The notes beneath the pieces are model-generated. The model was not told the DNA's origin and searched no databases. It saw only the letters and a program-made list of their open reading frames with translations. A DNA stretch of 64,000 nt from the NCBI GenBank assembly GCA_947652605.1, contig OX393579.1, positions 21,101,674 to 21,165,673 of the forward strand, written 5' to 3'. Positions 22,198-32,876 of this stretch are shown piece after piece (position 1 is the stretch's first letter; every line of letters starts with the position of its first letter). This DNA is from Elmis aenea. Its lineage: Eukaryota > Arthropoda > Insecta > Coleoptera > Elmidae. The translations under genes and the position numbers were made by a program.

Positions 22198-23217
22198 TAC
22201 TACTTAATGATAGCTTTTAAGTAATCTAATTATCTAAAAATGGTTACCAAAATTTTTAGACTTTTTAATTAAATGACTATAGTAGTTACACATAAAACAA
22301 CGATAAGTTGTTTTGTTGCAGTTATGCAGTGTACTGCGATTAAAAGGATCTCTTAATAAATCTCCACAATCATTTGAAGTTTTTGAAGCAGATTCTGAAT
22401 AAAAATACGTTATTGGTATCGATAGATTCGTTAGAAGATGCTGCATTTAAATAACCGCTGGTACCACCAAAGTTCCATTTAAAAAAATTGACTTTTTATC
22501 AAAAAGTTGATTCCGCAACCTTCAAAGCCGATTAAAGTAACCTAAATGTTATTTGAAATTACAAAAACGTTTTTTTGGACAATTGTTAACATAATAAAAT
22601 TCAATTTATGCAGGTCACGGCACCCTTAATAAAAAATAAAATTTAGTTTCAAAAAATGTTTGAGGTTATAAAAACTAACGAAAATAGTGCAGTTGCGTCC
22701 AAAATCGCTTCCTCTTTCCAAAAATGTAAAAATATACAGGGTGTTCCATTTAAAATAACAAAGTTGGGATCATTTCCGGCGAAACCGGAAGTGAAACAAA
22801 AGTGTGCATGTGCTCAAAAAGCCCGGTTTTGTGCACATATCATATGTTTAAAATTTCATTTATCTAAAATCAAAACTAAAGAAAAAAAAGGGGGTGTCCT
22901 ACATTTCATTTACCTACACCCGGTATTTGAAAACCATTAAAAATGTCAACAATTAAAAGTTCCTGACTTCTTGTGATTTTGATGACACTTAAACTTGTGC
23001 ACACACTTATTTCTTGAATTAAACCTGTAGGCTTGGAATTATCTAGAAAATTTATTGTAGCACTCCAAAAATGTTGTCCGTTTGTTACAATCAATAATAA
23101 TTTTGAACAATTTTGAAAAATTATGAGGTTTAGACATTCTTTCTTCCGATTTTTTTTTAACGATGATTCTTTCTTGGTTGTTAGTAATAGCTATTTAAGG
23201 TTATTTTTTTGTTGTAG
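22198..23217. other. Gene 6 upstream region with a CAGGGTG repeat
   Basis: At 22700-22930 a repeat block (CAGGGTGTTCCATTTAAA from 22736, ending near a CTACACCCGG) is homologous to the opposite strand of 58300-58530. Closer to gene 6, GAGGTTTAGACATTCTTTC (from 23124) and TTCTTTCTTGGTTGTTAG are conserved with genes 4 and 5 and end in an acceptor TAG at 23215-23217. Confidence 0.6.
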
Positions 23218-23252
23218 GATCCCTATATCAAGTCTAAATTTAATCAAACAGT

Positions 23253-24194
23253 ATGGAACACGACGAGATACACGACTTGAACCGAACCGACGAAGTTCTT
23301 ATGGAAACACCAGTTTATTCGTGGCAGTTCATATTTGAAGCGATAGTTTTTGTAACATTTAATATAATCATGCTGGCCGCGGCTGTTTTATTAATTTACA
23401 TAATAATTAGGTTTAGAAAGTTAAGAACAATCACAAACATCTACATATTACATTGGGCAATAGTTGCGGCTATACAAATACCATTTAGTTACACTATACG
23501 AAAATTATTTGATAACATTGTTGATTTTAGACGACATTACCATATTATTTGTGTAGTTGGTGACTTCCTGATGACTTTATTTTCTTTAAGATTCGTGCTC
23601 TGTGCTTTACTTGCCATTGATTGGATCATACTTGAATTTTTTCCAGTAAAAGGAGCGAGATTTAGAAAACATCACAAGATTATTATAGGTGTCTGTTGGG
23701 TTTTGACTTTGTTACAATTTGGTTTTAATATAACTTATTGTAATATGTACGAAGCTCCTGTCTATCGTGAAATTATATTTTATCTTACATTGGGAATCAC
23801 GGTGCTCCTTATTTTAATTATTCACTCCATACGAGGCGTACAAAAATGCAGAAATAAAAGCAGAGATGCAGAAATACATGGTCTGATGGTGGCTACAATA
23901 TTTGCTCTTGTTTGTGTAGGCTGTGTAGTGATCACAATAATTATAGGGGATGCATTAGGGTTGCATGTTCTAGCAGGCATTATTTTTGATTTAGGCTGTC
24001 ATTCAAGTCCGTTAATGAATCTTATGTTACTTGCTTATTTAAACAACGATTTTAAGATAGCAATTAAACAAATTTTGAGATGTAAACCGACATCGGATAT
24101 GAACACCACAGCGACTTATCAAAATGTTGATGAAAGGTCGACGGAAGACAATAATGTTTCAGTAAATTTACATGCACCAACTGAAGCAATTTAA
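23253..24194 (+). CDS. Orphan class A-like GPCR, array gene 6
   Basis: A 313-residue paralog closest to gene 5. NRT sequon at 10; TM3 Cys in IICVVGD; loop-2 Cys in TYCNMYE; IDW at the DRY position; Ala at 2.50; basic loop 3 (KCRNKSRDAEI); TM6 contains CVGCVV where genes 1-4 have WVGC, so the TM6 Trp is lost; tail TEAI. TM5 is full length, unlike gene 5. The ATG aligns with all paralogs and follows the acceptor at 23215-23217 by 35 nt. Its 3' flank resembles those of genes 1-4 (CTGCTTAAAATTGTCGTTTA near 24394), interrupted by repeats at 24481-25390. Confidence 0.9.
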   Translation: MEHDEIHDLNRTDEVLMETPVYSWQFIFEAIVFVTFNIIMLAAAVLLIYIIIRFRKLRTITNIYILHWAIVAAIQIPFSYTIRKLFDNIVDFRRHYHIICVVGDFLMTLFSLRFVLCALLAIDWIILEFFPVKGARFRKHHKIIIGVCWVLTLLQFGFNITYCNMYEAPVYREIIFYLTLGITVLLILIIHSIRGVQKCRNKSRDAEIHGLMVATIFALVCVGCVVITIIIGDALGLHVLAGIIFDLGCHSSPLMNLMLLAYLNNDFKIAIKQILRCKPTSDMNTTATYQNVDERSTEDNNVSVNLHAPTEAI

Positions 24195-26440
24195 GAAATG
24201 TTCGAAAAATTTACAAATTTGAAGATAAATGATGTAAAAATAAAATTTTTAGTCTAGGAAAATATGCTTTGTGAAACAATTATTAGTGTGTAGCCTTTTT
24301 TCATTTATTTGTTTGCAAACTTGGCTGATTTAATGATAAATTTAGTAAACAAAATAAGCTTGTATTCTTAGTACCTACCTTGAGTAATAAAACAGCTGCT
24401 TAAAATTGTCGTTTAAAAAAATATAAAAACAGTTTTCCTTACAAATTTAGTATTTTAAATACAGCAATTAGAAAATCTTATACAGGGTGAGTCACGACGG
24501 ACGCCACGGAGTTTTATGGCAAAACGGTATGTATTTTCACAATTCTGTCGCGGTTAGATTATGTAAGTCAATAACGGCTACATTTTAAAAATATTTTCAA
24601 ACATACAGGGTGCTCCAAAAAAGAGTGGCATATCAAAGTTATACTTTTTCTTATGGAACCCTGTATATTTTTGCATTTTTGGATTCCTCTTTAAATTAAC
24701 TTAAAAAAATGTACAAGGTTATATGGGTCTAAAGTTAACCATTTTCGTGAAAATTGCATTTTCATAAAAATGCAGTACTTTTAAAAATCTTCAACATTTA
24801 GAAACTTTAAAAAGGCTGAATAAATTCGCTTGGAAATTAGACTGACGATAGATTAATTAAAACTTTGAACCACCTACATTTTTAAAATATTATACAGGGC
24901 GTTTTTTACGCTTGGTCAACCTCGTGAATTTTTAAACATCGATAACTCATTTTTCTAAATACAACACTCTATATTTTTTTATACAGACTTATACAAAATT
25001 TAATTATCTTTCGAAAACACTAAAAATGTTTTTCACTTAAAATTGATATTTTCCGAGATATCGCGATTTTATTGTTAATTATTAGGGCAAAGTGATATTT
25101 TCAAGTAGGCTATGAGCGTAGACAGCGGCAATTTAAACAATTGAAAGAAAAAACCAAGAAACTTATAATTGCTGTGCCGATTCCGTTTTGTTTTATACGT
25201 ACTGACTTTTTAATTTCTTATGGGCGACAAACTTGATTTTCATCTGGTTAGTAGAACTTTTTTTCAAATCTGTTTTGATGTTATTGATGAGCATAAAATT
25301 TAGCAACTTTGCCAAATTTGAACCTACCCTCTATCTTCAGTAATAAGCGAGATCCCCATGGTCGCCCTCAAATTTGAATCACCCTGTAAAGTTTGTTTGT
25401 TTTTGTTTTTACAACTTTTTTCTCGTTTATTTTTGTTTGTAAAAACAGATATGTAACATTTGAAAAAAATATAATTATACTTTTTACTTTCTATCTAGTG
25501 ATTCTAGTGTGACACAAATCTAAAAATAATTATAGTATGTATTGTTGTGTGGTTTTTAAAATAGAAACATCTTGTCTAATTAGGCATTCCTGTATTTCTT
25601 ACCGTTTAATATCCCTGTAGTGTCCCGAATTTAACAATCTTGAATAACGAATACGTCTTGTTTTTGTAAAAAAACATATAGTTTTTAAATAAAAGCACAC
25701 TTGGCAATTTGGCTAACATAAACGTGAAGATATTCAGCTGGGTCACACCTCTATAGTTCAAAAAATATCAAAAATTATCATACAACAAGTATGTTGCGTA
25801 TTATTATATTTAATGTTCATTGCGTTCGAAGTTAATTTTGTCAAATTTTAAAAATGTATATGTGATTTTTGTAGTGCTAAATCCTAGATAGCGTGATAAA
25901 AGCAGCTTGTACATGCTAAGAATTGATCTGTGACAACTTCTTTGTACATAACAGATACTATATTGATCGCAGATAAATAGCACCTATAAAAATTCGTAGA
26001 TACCTTTTATATCTTTTAGCTAGGTACATTTTGCTTCCAGTTAAAATACCTAAGCTTAAATCAAATATGATAAAAATTCGAATATTATAAAAATTTCCTT
26101 TTAAGCAATAAATTATTAAAACTGATGTTGTTTTAATAAATCTTCCTGTTCTTGTGAAATGCCTTATATTAGATAGTAAACCAAAAATATGGGCCGATCC
26201 CTTATCGCAAAGGAACAACAATACATTTTTTGAATTATCAAAATAGCCTGAAAATTTTTATGAAAGTCATCGTATGAATTATAAAACATAAAACTACATA
26301 TAAATGCAATTGAGGAAATAATAACTCAACAATGCAACTTTCCAGGTTAAGTAATGCTTCGAAAATCAAACGAGTTTGAAATACAAACGATTTCCAGTAA
26401 TTTCTAGCAATTTTGTACACACTTTGCAACAACTATATTA
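24195..26440. other. 3' flank of gene 6 with nested CAGGGTG repeats
   Basis: CAGGGTG-type left termini occur at about 24484 (GAGTCACGACGGACG) and 24607, a related CAGGGCGTTTTTTACGC at 24894, and a right terminus TTGAATCACCCTGTA ends near 25388. This looks like a stack of partial fold-back elements. From about 26020 the DNA again matches the TAAGCAATAAATTA block of the gene 1-4 3' flanks, so the repeats split an old duplicated flank. No gene recognised. Confidence 0.6.
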
Positions 26441-26442
26441 TA

Positions 26443-27357
26443 CAGGGCTTTTTTTTCGCTTGCTTAAACTTGTACAACTTTGGACATCGATAACTCATTC
26501 TTCTTAAATACAATACCCATTTTTGTTTGCACAGTCTCATACAAAATTTAATTGTTCTTCAAAAACAAAGTCTGTTTTATACCTGAAATTGATATTTTCC
26601 GAGATATTGCGATTTTATTCTTAATTATTAGGGCAACGTAATATTTTCAAGTAGTCTATGAAGGTGGTAATTTAAAACATTTGAAAGAAAAAACAAGGAA
26701 GTTATAAATTTATCTTTCCCGTAAATTTTTTTGACATTTTTGTTAACGAATTTTACCATTCTTACTTTTCATTTTTCAATTAAGGCTTTTCAAAATTATT
26801 TATGCATGTATTCGTTGAACCAGTGTGATGACAATTACTGAACCCTACAGACTATTTTTTGTGTGTTTACAATACGACTTTCGGTTCAACCAGAAACGGA
26901 CCCAACCCTAACTCTTTTTTTTTTTTTAATTAGGGTGTTGTATTTAAGAAAAATGAGTTATAGATGTTTGTATATATAGGAATGGGGAAAAATCCTCTTT
27001 CTCGTGATGCCACAGCCAACTATGGGTTATATTTAAAAAAATACAACTTTATGTCACAACTCGAATTTCGATTTTTTTTTAAATTGTCCACGCCACTGCA
27101 TTCTTATCAAAAAAGTGCCTGTAGAACGTCAAAATTATTTTTCATTATTTTCATAAACAAGCAAGATATAGTCATACAACGAAGTCGAAAAATCGAGTTA
27201 TCGGTGATAACTCGAAAACAAACGACGATAACCAATTTTAGTTTTCACCATTAATTTTTTCTCGAAAAAGAAATCGAGGATGCGCGGTCCGTTTTTCGAT
27301 ACCTCTTATAGTTACCGAGATTCCCTATGAAAACATCGAAATTTGCCCACCCTGTAC
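26443..27357. mobile_element. Chimeric fold-back element
   Basis: The left part (ACAGGGCTTTTTTTTCGC, with a CATCGATAACTCATT block) is related to 24894 onward. The right part (about 27100-27357) is related to the right arm of the outer fold-back at 11942-14457 (GAGGATGCGCGGTCCGTTTT and terminal CCCACCCTGTA). An inverted match between about 26480-26520 and 26935-26975 indicates a palindrome broken by another insertion or recombination. Confidence 0.5.
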
Positions 27358-27987
27358 ATGTGTATTGGTGTTTAAAGTTTAGCCAATTGGATGGGGCATA
27401 AGAAATACCCTATATATTATTTTAAAATATTAACTATACAGCAACTACTATAACACTATTCTAAACCAAAGCTTAACAGGTAGTCGTTCTTACAATGGAT
27501 AGTTTATTAAATATAAATATTTTTCTACAGTCCTGTTTCTGTCAATATTAAAAAAAAAACTTGAACTCAAAAGCGATTGATTTAGGTACATTTTTGAAAG
27601 AAAATTTAATTTATAATCTAAATTAAGTATTTATTTTCAACACTTAAATGATATCTGACTTGTTTTTTTATCTTTTAAGTGAATGCACCAATAAAATACC
27701 ATTTGCAATCTACTGATTCTATTATGATTAAAAATTACCGGTTATTTGTAAAAATTTTCGCCGATGAACGGTTATTTCCAATCCCTACTTGTACGTGCCA
27801 ATTTAATTCTTTTAATCGATTAAGCAAAAATGACACAATTATTTTGTTTAAGCAGAAGAATAAACAATTTCCTTTGCTTTTTGTTTAAATAATTTTTATT
27901 TTTTCATTTACATTGAATATTTTTTGCAGATTATACAACTCAAAACACAAGATCATATCATTACTAGAATTCTACTCATTTTCCACA

Positions 27988-28893
27988 ATGGAATCAGAAC
28001 TTGAGGAATTATTTAATATAACAGATGATTCGGATTACAAGCATTCGATTCCACCTCTCCATATCATTGAAAATGTTATCTACATAGCATCCGGTGCATT
28101 ACAGCTTGCTGCAGATTTTTTAATAATTTACCTAATCATCAGTTTTAGAAGACTGCGTTCCGTTACCAACATATACATATTAAATTGGACAATTGCCGAT
28201 AGCATTCATTTCTTCTTCCACCCAGAGATATCCAACATTCTCTGGTTAAGAAATATTGCAGACCTTGAAACGTATAACAATTATAAATGTGTTTTAGTTG
28301 CAATAACTTTGGGTTCTTATTTGGCCACATATGTGCTGGGAATGATTCTGGCTTTTAATTGGTGTGCAACTGCGTACTTGCCTGTAGTAAGCAATAGTTG
28401 TAATAAAAATTACAAAACAATTATAGCAGTCAGTTGGACGATTTCCGTAACTTACATAATTTTCTACGCAAGCTCTTGTAACGCACGCTCCACAATATCT
28501 TCCTTTACTGTTTTTGCACTATATGAATTTCTGTTGCTTTTTATTTTTACCATACACTTAACTAGAGGCATACAACAATGTAAAGGGAAAAGAAGCGAGA
28601 AGTGTTATGGCTTAGTGGTTCCTACTAATTTTGTGTTACTTTGGTTGGTGTATATACCTATTAACTTGTATATAGATTTTACCGATGTAATACCTTACCA
28701 TATACAAACTATGTTGGATATTATTCCTCATATGTGTTCCATTGCTAACGTTTTGTTATTGGCGTACTTAAATGAAGACTTCAAATTTAGTCTTCTGCAA
28801 ACTTTCCGATGCTTTTCAACATCATACGTTAATGCAACGGTTACATTCGAAAATGTTAACGAACGTCCTGTTGAAAATGGTGTGAGCGAATAA
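27988..28893 (+). CDS. Orphan class A-like GPCR, gene 7
   Basis: A 301-residue receptor, clearly related to genes 1-6 but diverged. N10 is in an NIT sequon. TM1 about 28-52 with Asp43 at position 1.50; TM2 61-82 with Asp71 at 2.50 (NWTIAD); TM3 from Cys101, NWC at the DRY position (124-126); TM4 around Trp150; loop-2 Cys164; TM5 173-194; basic loop 3; TM6 210-230; TM7 with NVLLL for NPxxY; helix-8-like LNEDFKFSLL and Cys275. The open frame extends 25 codons further upstream (to 27913), but a TTTTTTGCAG acceptor ends at 27929 inside that stretch, so this Met is preferred; it also matches the N-terminal length of the paralogs. The tail lacks the TEEI/TEAI end. Confidence 0.88.
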   Translation: MESELEELFNITDDSDYKHSIPPLHIIENVIYIASGALQLAADFLIIYLIISFRRLRSVTNIYILNWTIADSIHFFFHPEISNILWLRNIADLETYNNYKCVLVAITLGSYLATYVLGMILAFNWCATAYLPVVSNSCNKNYKTIIAVSWTISVTYIIFYASSCNARSTISSFTVFALYEFLLLFIFTIHLTRGIQQCKGKRSEKCYGLVVPTNFVLLWLVYIPINLYIDFTDVIPYHIQTMLDIIPHMCSIANVLLLAYLNEDFKFSLLQTFRCFSTSYVNATVTFENVNERPVENGVSE

Positions 28894-29746
28894 TGCGTAA
28901 AAGCGATTTTTTACCGGAGGGCCGCGGGTCCTTGGGCGGCTGTCAATGCTTTACGCGGGGGAGGGGGCTTAAAAAACTAATAGAACGTAGGCCCTGTTAA
29001 GTTTTAAAAATTTTGCATTTTTTAAAAATATTTTTGTATCATTATCAGGTTACGTTGCCAGACAATCAAATCATACAGTTTCGAATTTCGGTCATACAAA
29101 CAATTTCTAATGGGCATGGTAAATAATTGTCTTTGTCCTTTTTTCCTTGGAAGCATGTAAGTAAACCGCATGAAATTACTATTAAAGGGATTTAATTAAA
29201 AAAATAGGTATAATTGGCGCTAAAATCAGATACAACATCTTAAAATTGTTTTTTTTATCAAAAATAACATTTTCTGAAAAATCAATAATAAAAAACTTTC
29301 CCATTTGTTGCACACTTTTTGAATGACGCTGTATAAACTAACTACACTTGACTTTTTCTTATTGGCAACCATAGTTGACTATGGATTCATTAACAGATCA
29401 AAAGTTGCTTTGAGAAAATTATTTTGGAATATAGAAAATAAAGTAAAACAACAAATGTTTCGAGTTTTTTTTTTCTGTATAACGTCTGAACTTAAAAACC
29501 TAATGCAATTTTTTCAGCTTTGCATTCATCACCAAATTTTCCTACTTTGACTTTAGTTAACCGACCGTAGCTCTAAAGGTGGGCGAGTCTTTATGCTAAA
29601 CATTTAATTTGAGTCACTCTGTAATCTTGAACATAACAAAACCTTAGCAAAATTTCATCACATTCCTTATCCACGCTAATACATAATAAAGCATTAAAAT
29701 TTATTAGTAGCAAAAACGTTTAACTTAAATCTCACTTCTGCGTATG
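28894..29746. other. Gene-free stretch after gene 7
   Basis: A GC-rich patch directly after the stop (28915-28970) and degenerate repeat ends near 29320 and 29620. No gene recognised. Confidence 0.4.
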
Positions 29747-30175
29747 CAGTGGCGTAGCGAGAAGGGGGCAAGGGGGTATCGACAGGGCCGTTCACAGAAA
29801 ATTCGGGCCACCCTTTTAAACAAATTATTTTTTATTCGTCGCTGATGTCATAAATTTTAACAGTATTTGTAAACAATACTTTGTGTATTACCTCGAATCC
29901 GGCCCCCTTTGCAACACCGGGCCCCGGGAATTAGTCCCGTCTCCCCTCCCCTGTGATAGGCCCTGGGGTATCGATGCCCCGGGCGCCAGTCTTGGGGGGC
30001 GCCGCGAAAGCACTTATTTAAAGCCAAAAAACTAAAATGCCGTTATAATTTTAAAATTTGTTCTCATTTTCATTACAGTGTATTTGAATAAATAATGCAA
30101 CATTATTTTACTTGAAACCTGAAACAAAACAAAAATACTATGCCCCGGGCGCCGTTTACCCTCGCTACGCCATTG
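29747..30175. mobile_element. hAT-type MITE, outer
   Basis: Ends CAGTGGCGTAGCGAG and, inverted, CAATGGCGTAGCGAGGG. Flanking octamers TGCGTATG (29739-29746) and TACGTATG (30176-30183) agree at 7 of 8. It is GC-rich compared with the surroundings and hosts the nested element at 29783-29966. Confidence 0.8.
29783..29966. mobile_element. hAT-type MITE nested in the 29747 element
   Basis: About 184 bp with ends CAGGGCCGTTCACAG and, inverted, CAGGGCCTATCACAG. A 9-base direct repeat GGGTATCGA (29774-29782 and 29966-29974) contains an 8-bp target duplication, with one end base ambiguous. The host sequence continues normally on both sides. Confidence 0.75.
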
Positions 30176-30183
30176 TACGTATG

Positions 30184-31190
30184 TTATTAAAATTCTTAAT
30201 AAATATTTTCTAATTTTGAACTTCGCTCATTTGTTGTCGTATCGGTGCAAGTTGGGAGAAGTGAAGGGTACATTACATATAACTTTCAGAGTGCATAACA
30301 AAAAATCATTCTTCGAACGCATGATAACCTTGTACTTTGGCTTTTAAAAGATATATTTGTTGAAGATAAACTCATGAAATAGAAAATTGTAATAAATTTG
30401 TACTAAATGTAGGATTGACATAACTAAAACTTTGTTTCGGTAAAAATCTGGCTTCACACTGGTTCGTTATACTTTGTATCAAATTGATGTGCAAAAAAGA
30501 ATATATCACCAAGCCTTTTCAACGCCAATCATTTTTTGCGAATAAAAAAATCTATAAAACATACAAGTTAGTATAACTCATTCAAAATTATTATTGCGCA
30601 TGTATATTGGATTTTGTTTGTTTGATAGCTTTCACACAAATTGGTCTTGCAGTCTGTTTGTTTGTTAGTTGCATTGTATTAATTATATTGAATATCATGA
30701 AGAAATAAAATATTTGGAATGATCTTTTTTAAGGTTTTTTTTCTGTCTATCATGATGAGTAGTGCATGTTTCTAATATTGGGACAACTTTTTTTGCACAC
30801 CCTGTATATGTAAATCGTTCAACTGTTGTGTAGTATTTATTGTTGGTAACGTTTCAACCTGAAGAATATAACACTGTAAAAATAATAAAAATGTAAAATT
30901 ACATGTTGCAACAAATTTCTTATCTACCTACTGACGTGTCGAAAAATCAATTGAATTTTAATTTAAAAAAAAAAGACTTGAACCGAAACGAACTTACCTA
31001 AACCGGTAAAATTGCGTCGAACCGGAACAAAACCCAAACCAGTCTAATATTACCAACTACGAATCGAAACTAAACCGATTTTTTTAAAATCTGTTTTCAA
31101 CCCATTTTATACAAACAGAAGAGTGACCGCTTAGCGATCAGATCCTAAAAAAAATTCTCTAAAGCTGATAGAACATCAAGTGATGACAGT
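30184..31190. other. Gene-free stretch
   Basis: One orphan right terminus CACACCCTGTATATG near 30798. No gene recognised. Confidence 0.4.
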
Positions 31191-31194
31191 GTAG

Positions 31195-32285
31195 TACAAA
31201 TTCGATGGGTATCTCTCAAGATAGAGAAACAGTTAAATTACTAAAAATGTGCAGTTTTTTGAGACAAACTTAGAACCGTTTTCAGAACAATTGTTATCAA
31301 ATTCGGTTTTTCAGTTACTAGCAAAAAACTGTTTTTTTTTGTTATATTTACAATGTGTTATATCTCCGTTATTGTTGTTAATATCGAAAAAAAAATTATT
31401 TTAAGATATTTTTATGTAGGTTTTAATGGCACAATTAATAGTATATTTTACAACAAGAGGTAAGAGTCCAGTTTTTTTCGTGAGGTGAGATTTACAAATT
31501 TCACGAACGAAAAAAACTGATTTCATCTCGAGTCGTAAATGCTATTTTTTCTACGAATTTAAAATTATACTATAGAACGGAAGTTAATGTAAACGAACTA
31601 AATGACAATACTTATTAGATAGTAGTATAAAGTAGAAGTATTAATTAATCATTTCATTTCCATAGCGACACTACCACACTGACATTGACAGAAATAAAAT
31701 TATAACCTGCAAACGAAATATATTTAATATTAATTTTTGTACAATTCTTAGGCTTTAATATAAAATGGTACATTAAAATTAAATTATTTAATAAGAATAT
31801 TAACGCAATTTTAGTTTGTTATGAGTTTAAGTTAAATAAAATTCGTAAATTTTACAATTTGATTTTGACATTGACATTATTTTCACCACTAGACTAGTGG
31901 CGAAAATTAACTTTCGCCACTAGTGTAAAAAAGTAAAACTTTCATGTAGAGCAGGCAGTGAGAAAATGACAACTTTCACATACATGAGTAGAAAAAAATA
32001 TTTAACTCTCGCCGTTAAAAATTTATGGCACAAACCTTTTTTTAAATAGAAACTATAGTTGGCTGATCTCTTTAAATTTCTTATATTTTTACTCAATAGA
32101 AATATATGTGTTGATGTGGTTATTTTTATTAATACGCAAGTTAGAAAAGTTGCTACATTTTTTTTTGGTGATAAACTGGCATATTTTAGAAAACTGTTGA
32201 GTTAGTCTCAAGAAACTGCACATTTTTGGTAACTTAACTGTTTTTCTATGTTAAATATTAAGCGAGATTCCAAATTCGATGGTAT
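31195..32285. mobile_element. Degenerate fold-back element, I-type, interrupted
   Basis: The left arm (AAATTCGATGGGTATCTCTC from 31199, then AAATGTGCAGTTTTTTGAGA) pairs with a right arm ending near 32280 (CTGCACATTTTTGGTAAC, then CCAAATTCG). It belongs to the same family as 44787-45967. The centre (about 31450-31990) holds unrelated sequence with its own small inverted repeats (TTTCACCACTAGACTAGTGG near 31881). The terminal CAGGGTG sequences are lost. Confidence 0.5.
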
Positions 32286-32874
32286 TACATGGGTATCTCG
32301 CTTAATAGTCAAGATAGAGAAACGGTTAAATTACAAAAATGTGTAGTTTTTTTGGACAAACCGTTTTCAAAAATATTCGGTTTTTGAGTTATTAAAAAAA
32401 ACTGTTTTATAATGTGTCATATCTCCCTTGTTGTTTTAAATATCGAAAAAGTTTATAAAAATTATTTTTAGACATTTTTATGTAGATTTTGATAGTATTT
32501 ACTAAAAAAAAAAACTTTTTACGCTCGCCGTTCAAAAGATATGACACAAACTCACCTTTTTTTAAATGGAAGCTATAGTTGGCTATGACCTATTTAAATA
32601 TCTTATTTGTTTCCCTTTCCAAAAATACAAGAGTTGATGTAAGTATATATTTTCAATAATACGCAAGTTACAAGGGTTTTTTAATTTTTTTAAAGATGAG
32701 AAACAAAAAGTAGACTGTGAAAACGAAAAAAAAACAAGAAAAACCGGAAGTGATATCTGAGAATTGTTCTGAGTTGGTCTCAAAAAGCTGCACATTTTTG
32801 CTAATTTAACCGTTTCTCTATCATGACTATTAAGCGAGATGCCCATGTAATCCCATCGAATTTGGACCACCCTG
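32270..32874. mobile_element. Fold-back element, I-type, short copy
   Basis: The left arm begins at CCAAATTCGATGGTATTAC and the right arm ends TTTGGACCACCCTG with TA at 32875-32876. It abuts the previous copy; the intact right end has the CAGGGTGGTCCAAATTCGA terminus, the left end is truncated. Confidence 0.6.
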
Positions 32875-32876
32875 TA

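Noticed and set aside
23123..23338. 71-codon frame overlapping the start of gene 6
   Set aside because: Out of frame with the conserved receptor and spans the intron acceptor.
259..24194. Assignment to insect odorant or gustatory receptors
   Set aside because: Those families are longer (about 350-450 residues) with inverted topology and different motifs. These proteins have class A-like disulfide cysteines and a helix-8-like end.
27913..27987. N-terminal extension of gene 7 by 25 codons
   Set aside because: A splice acceptor lies inside it, and the extension has no counterpart in paralogs.
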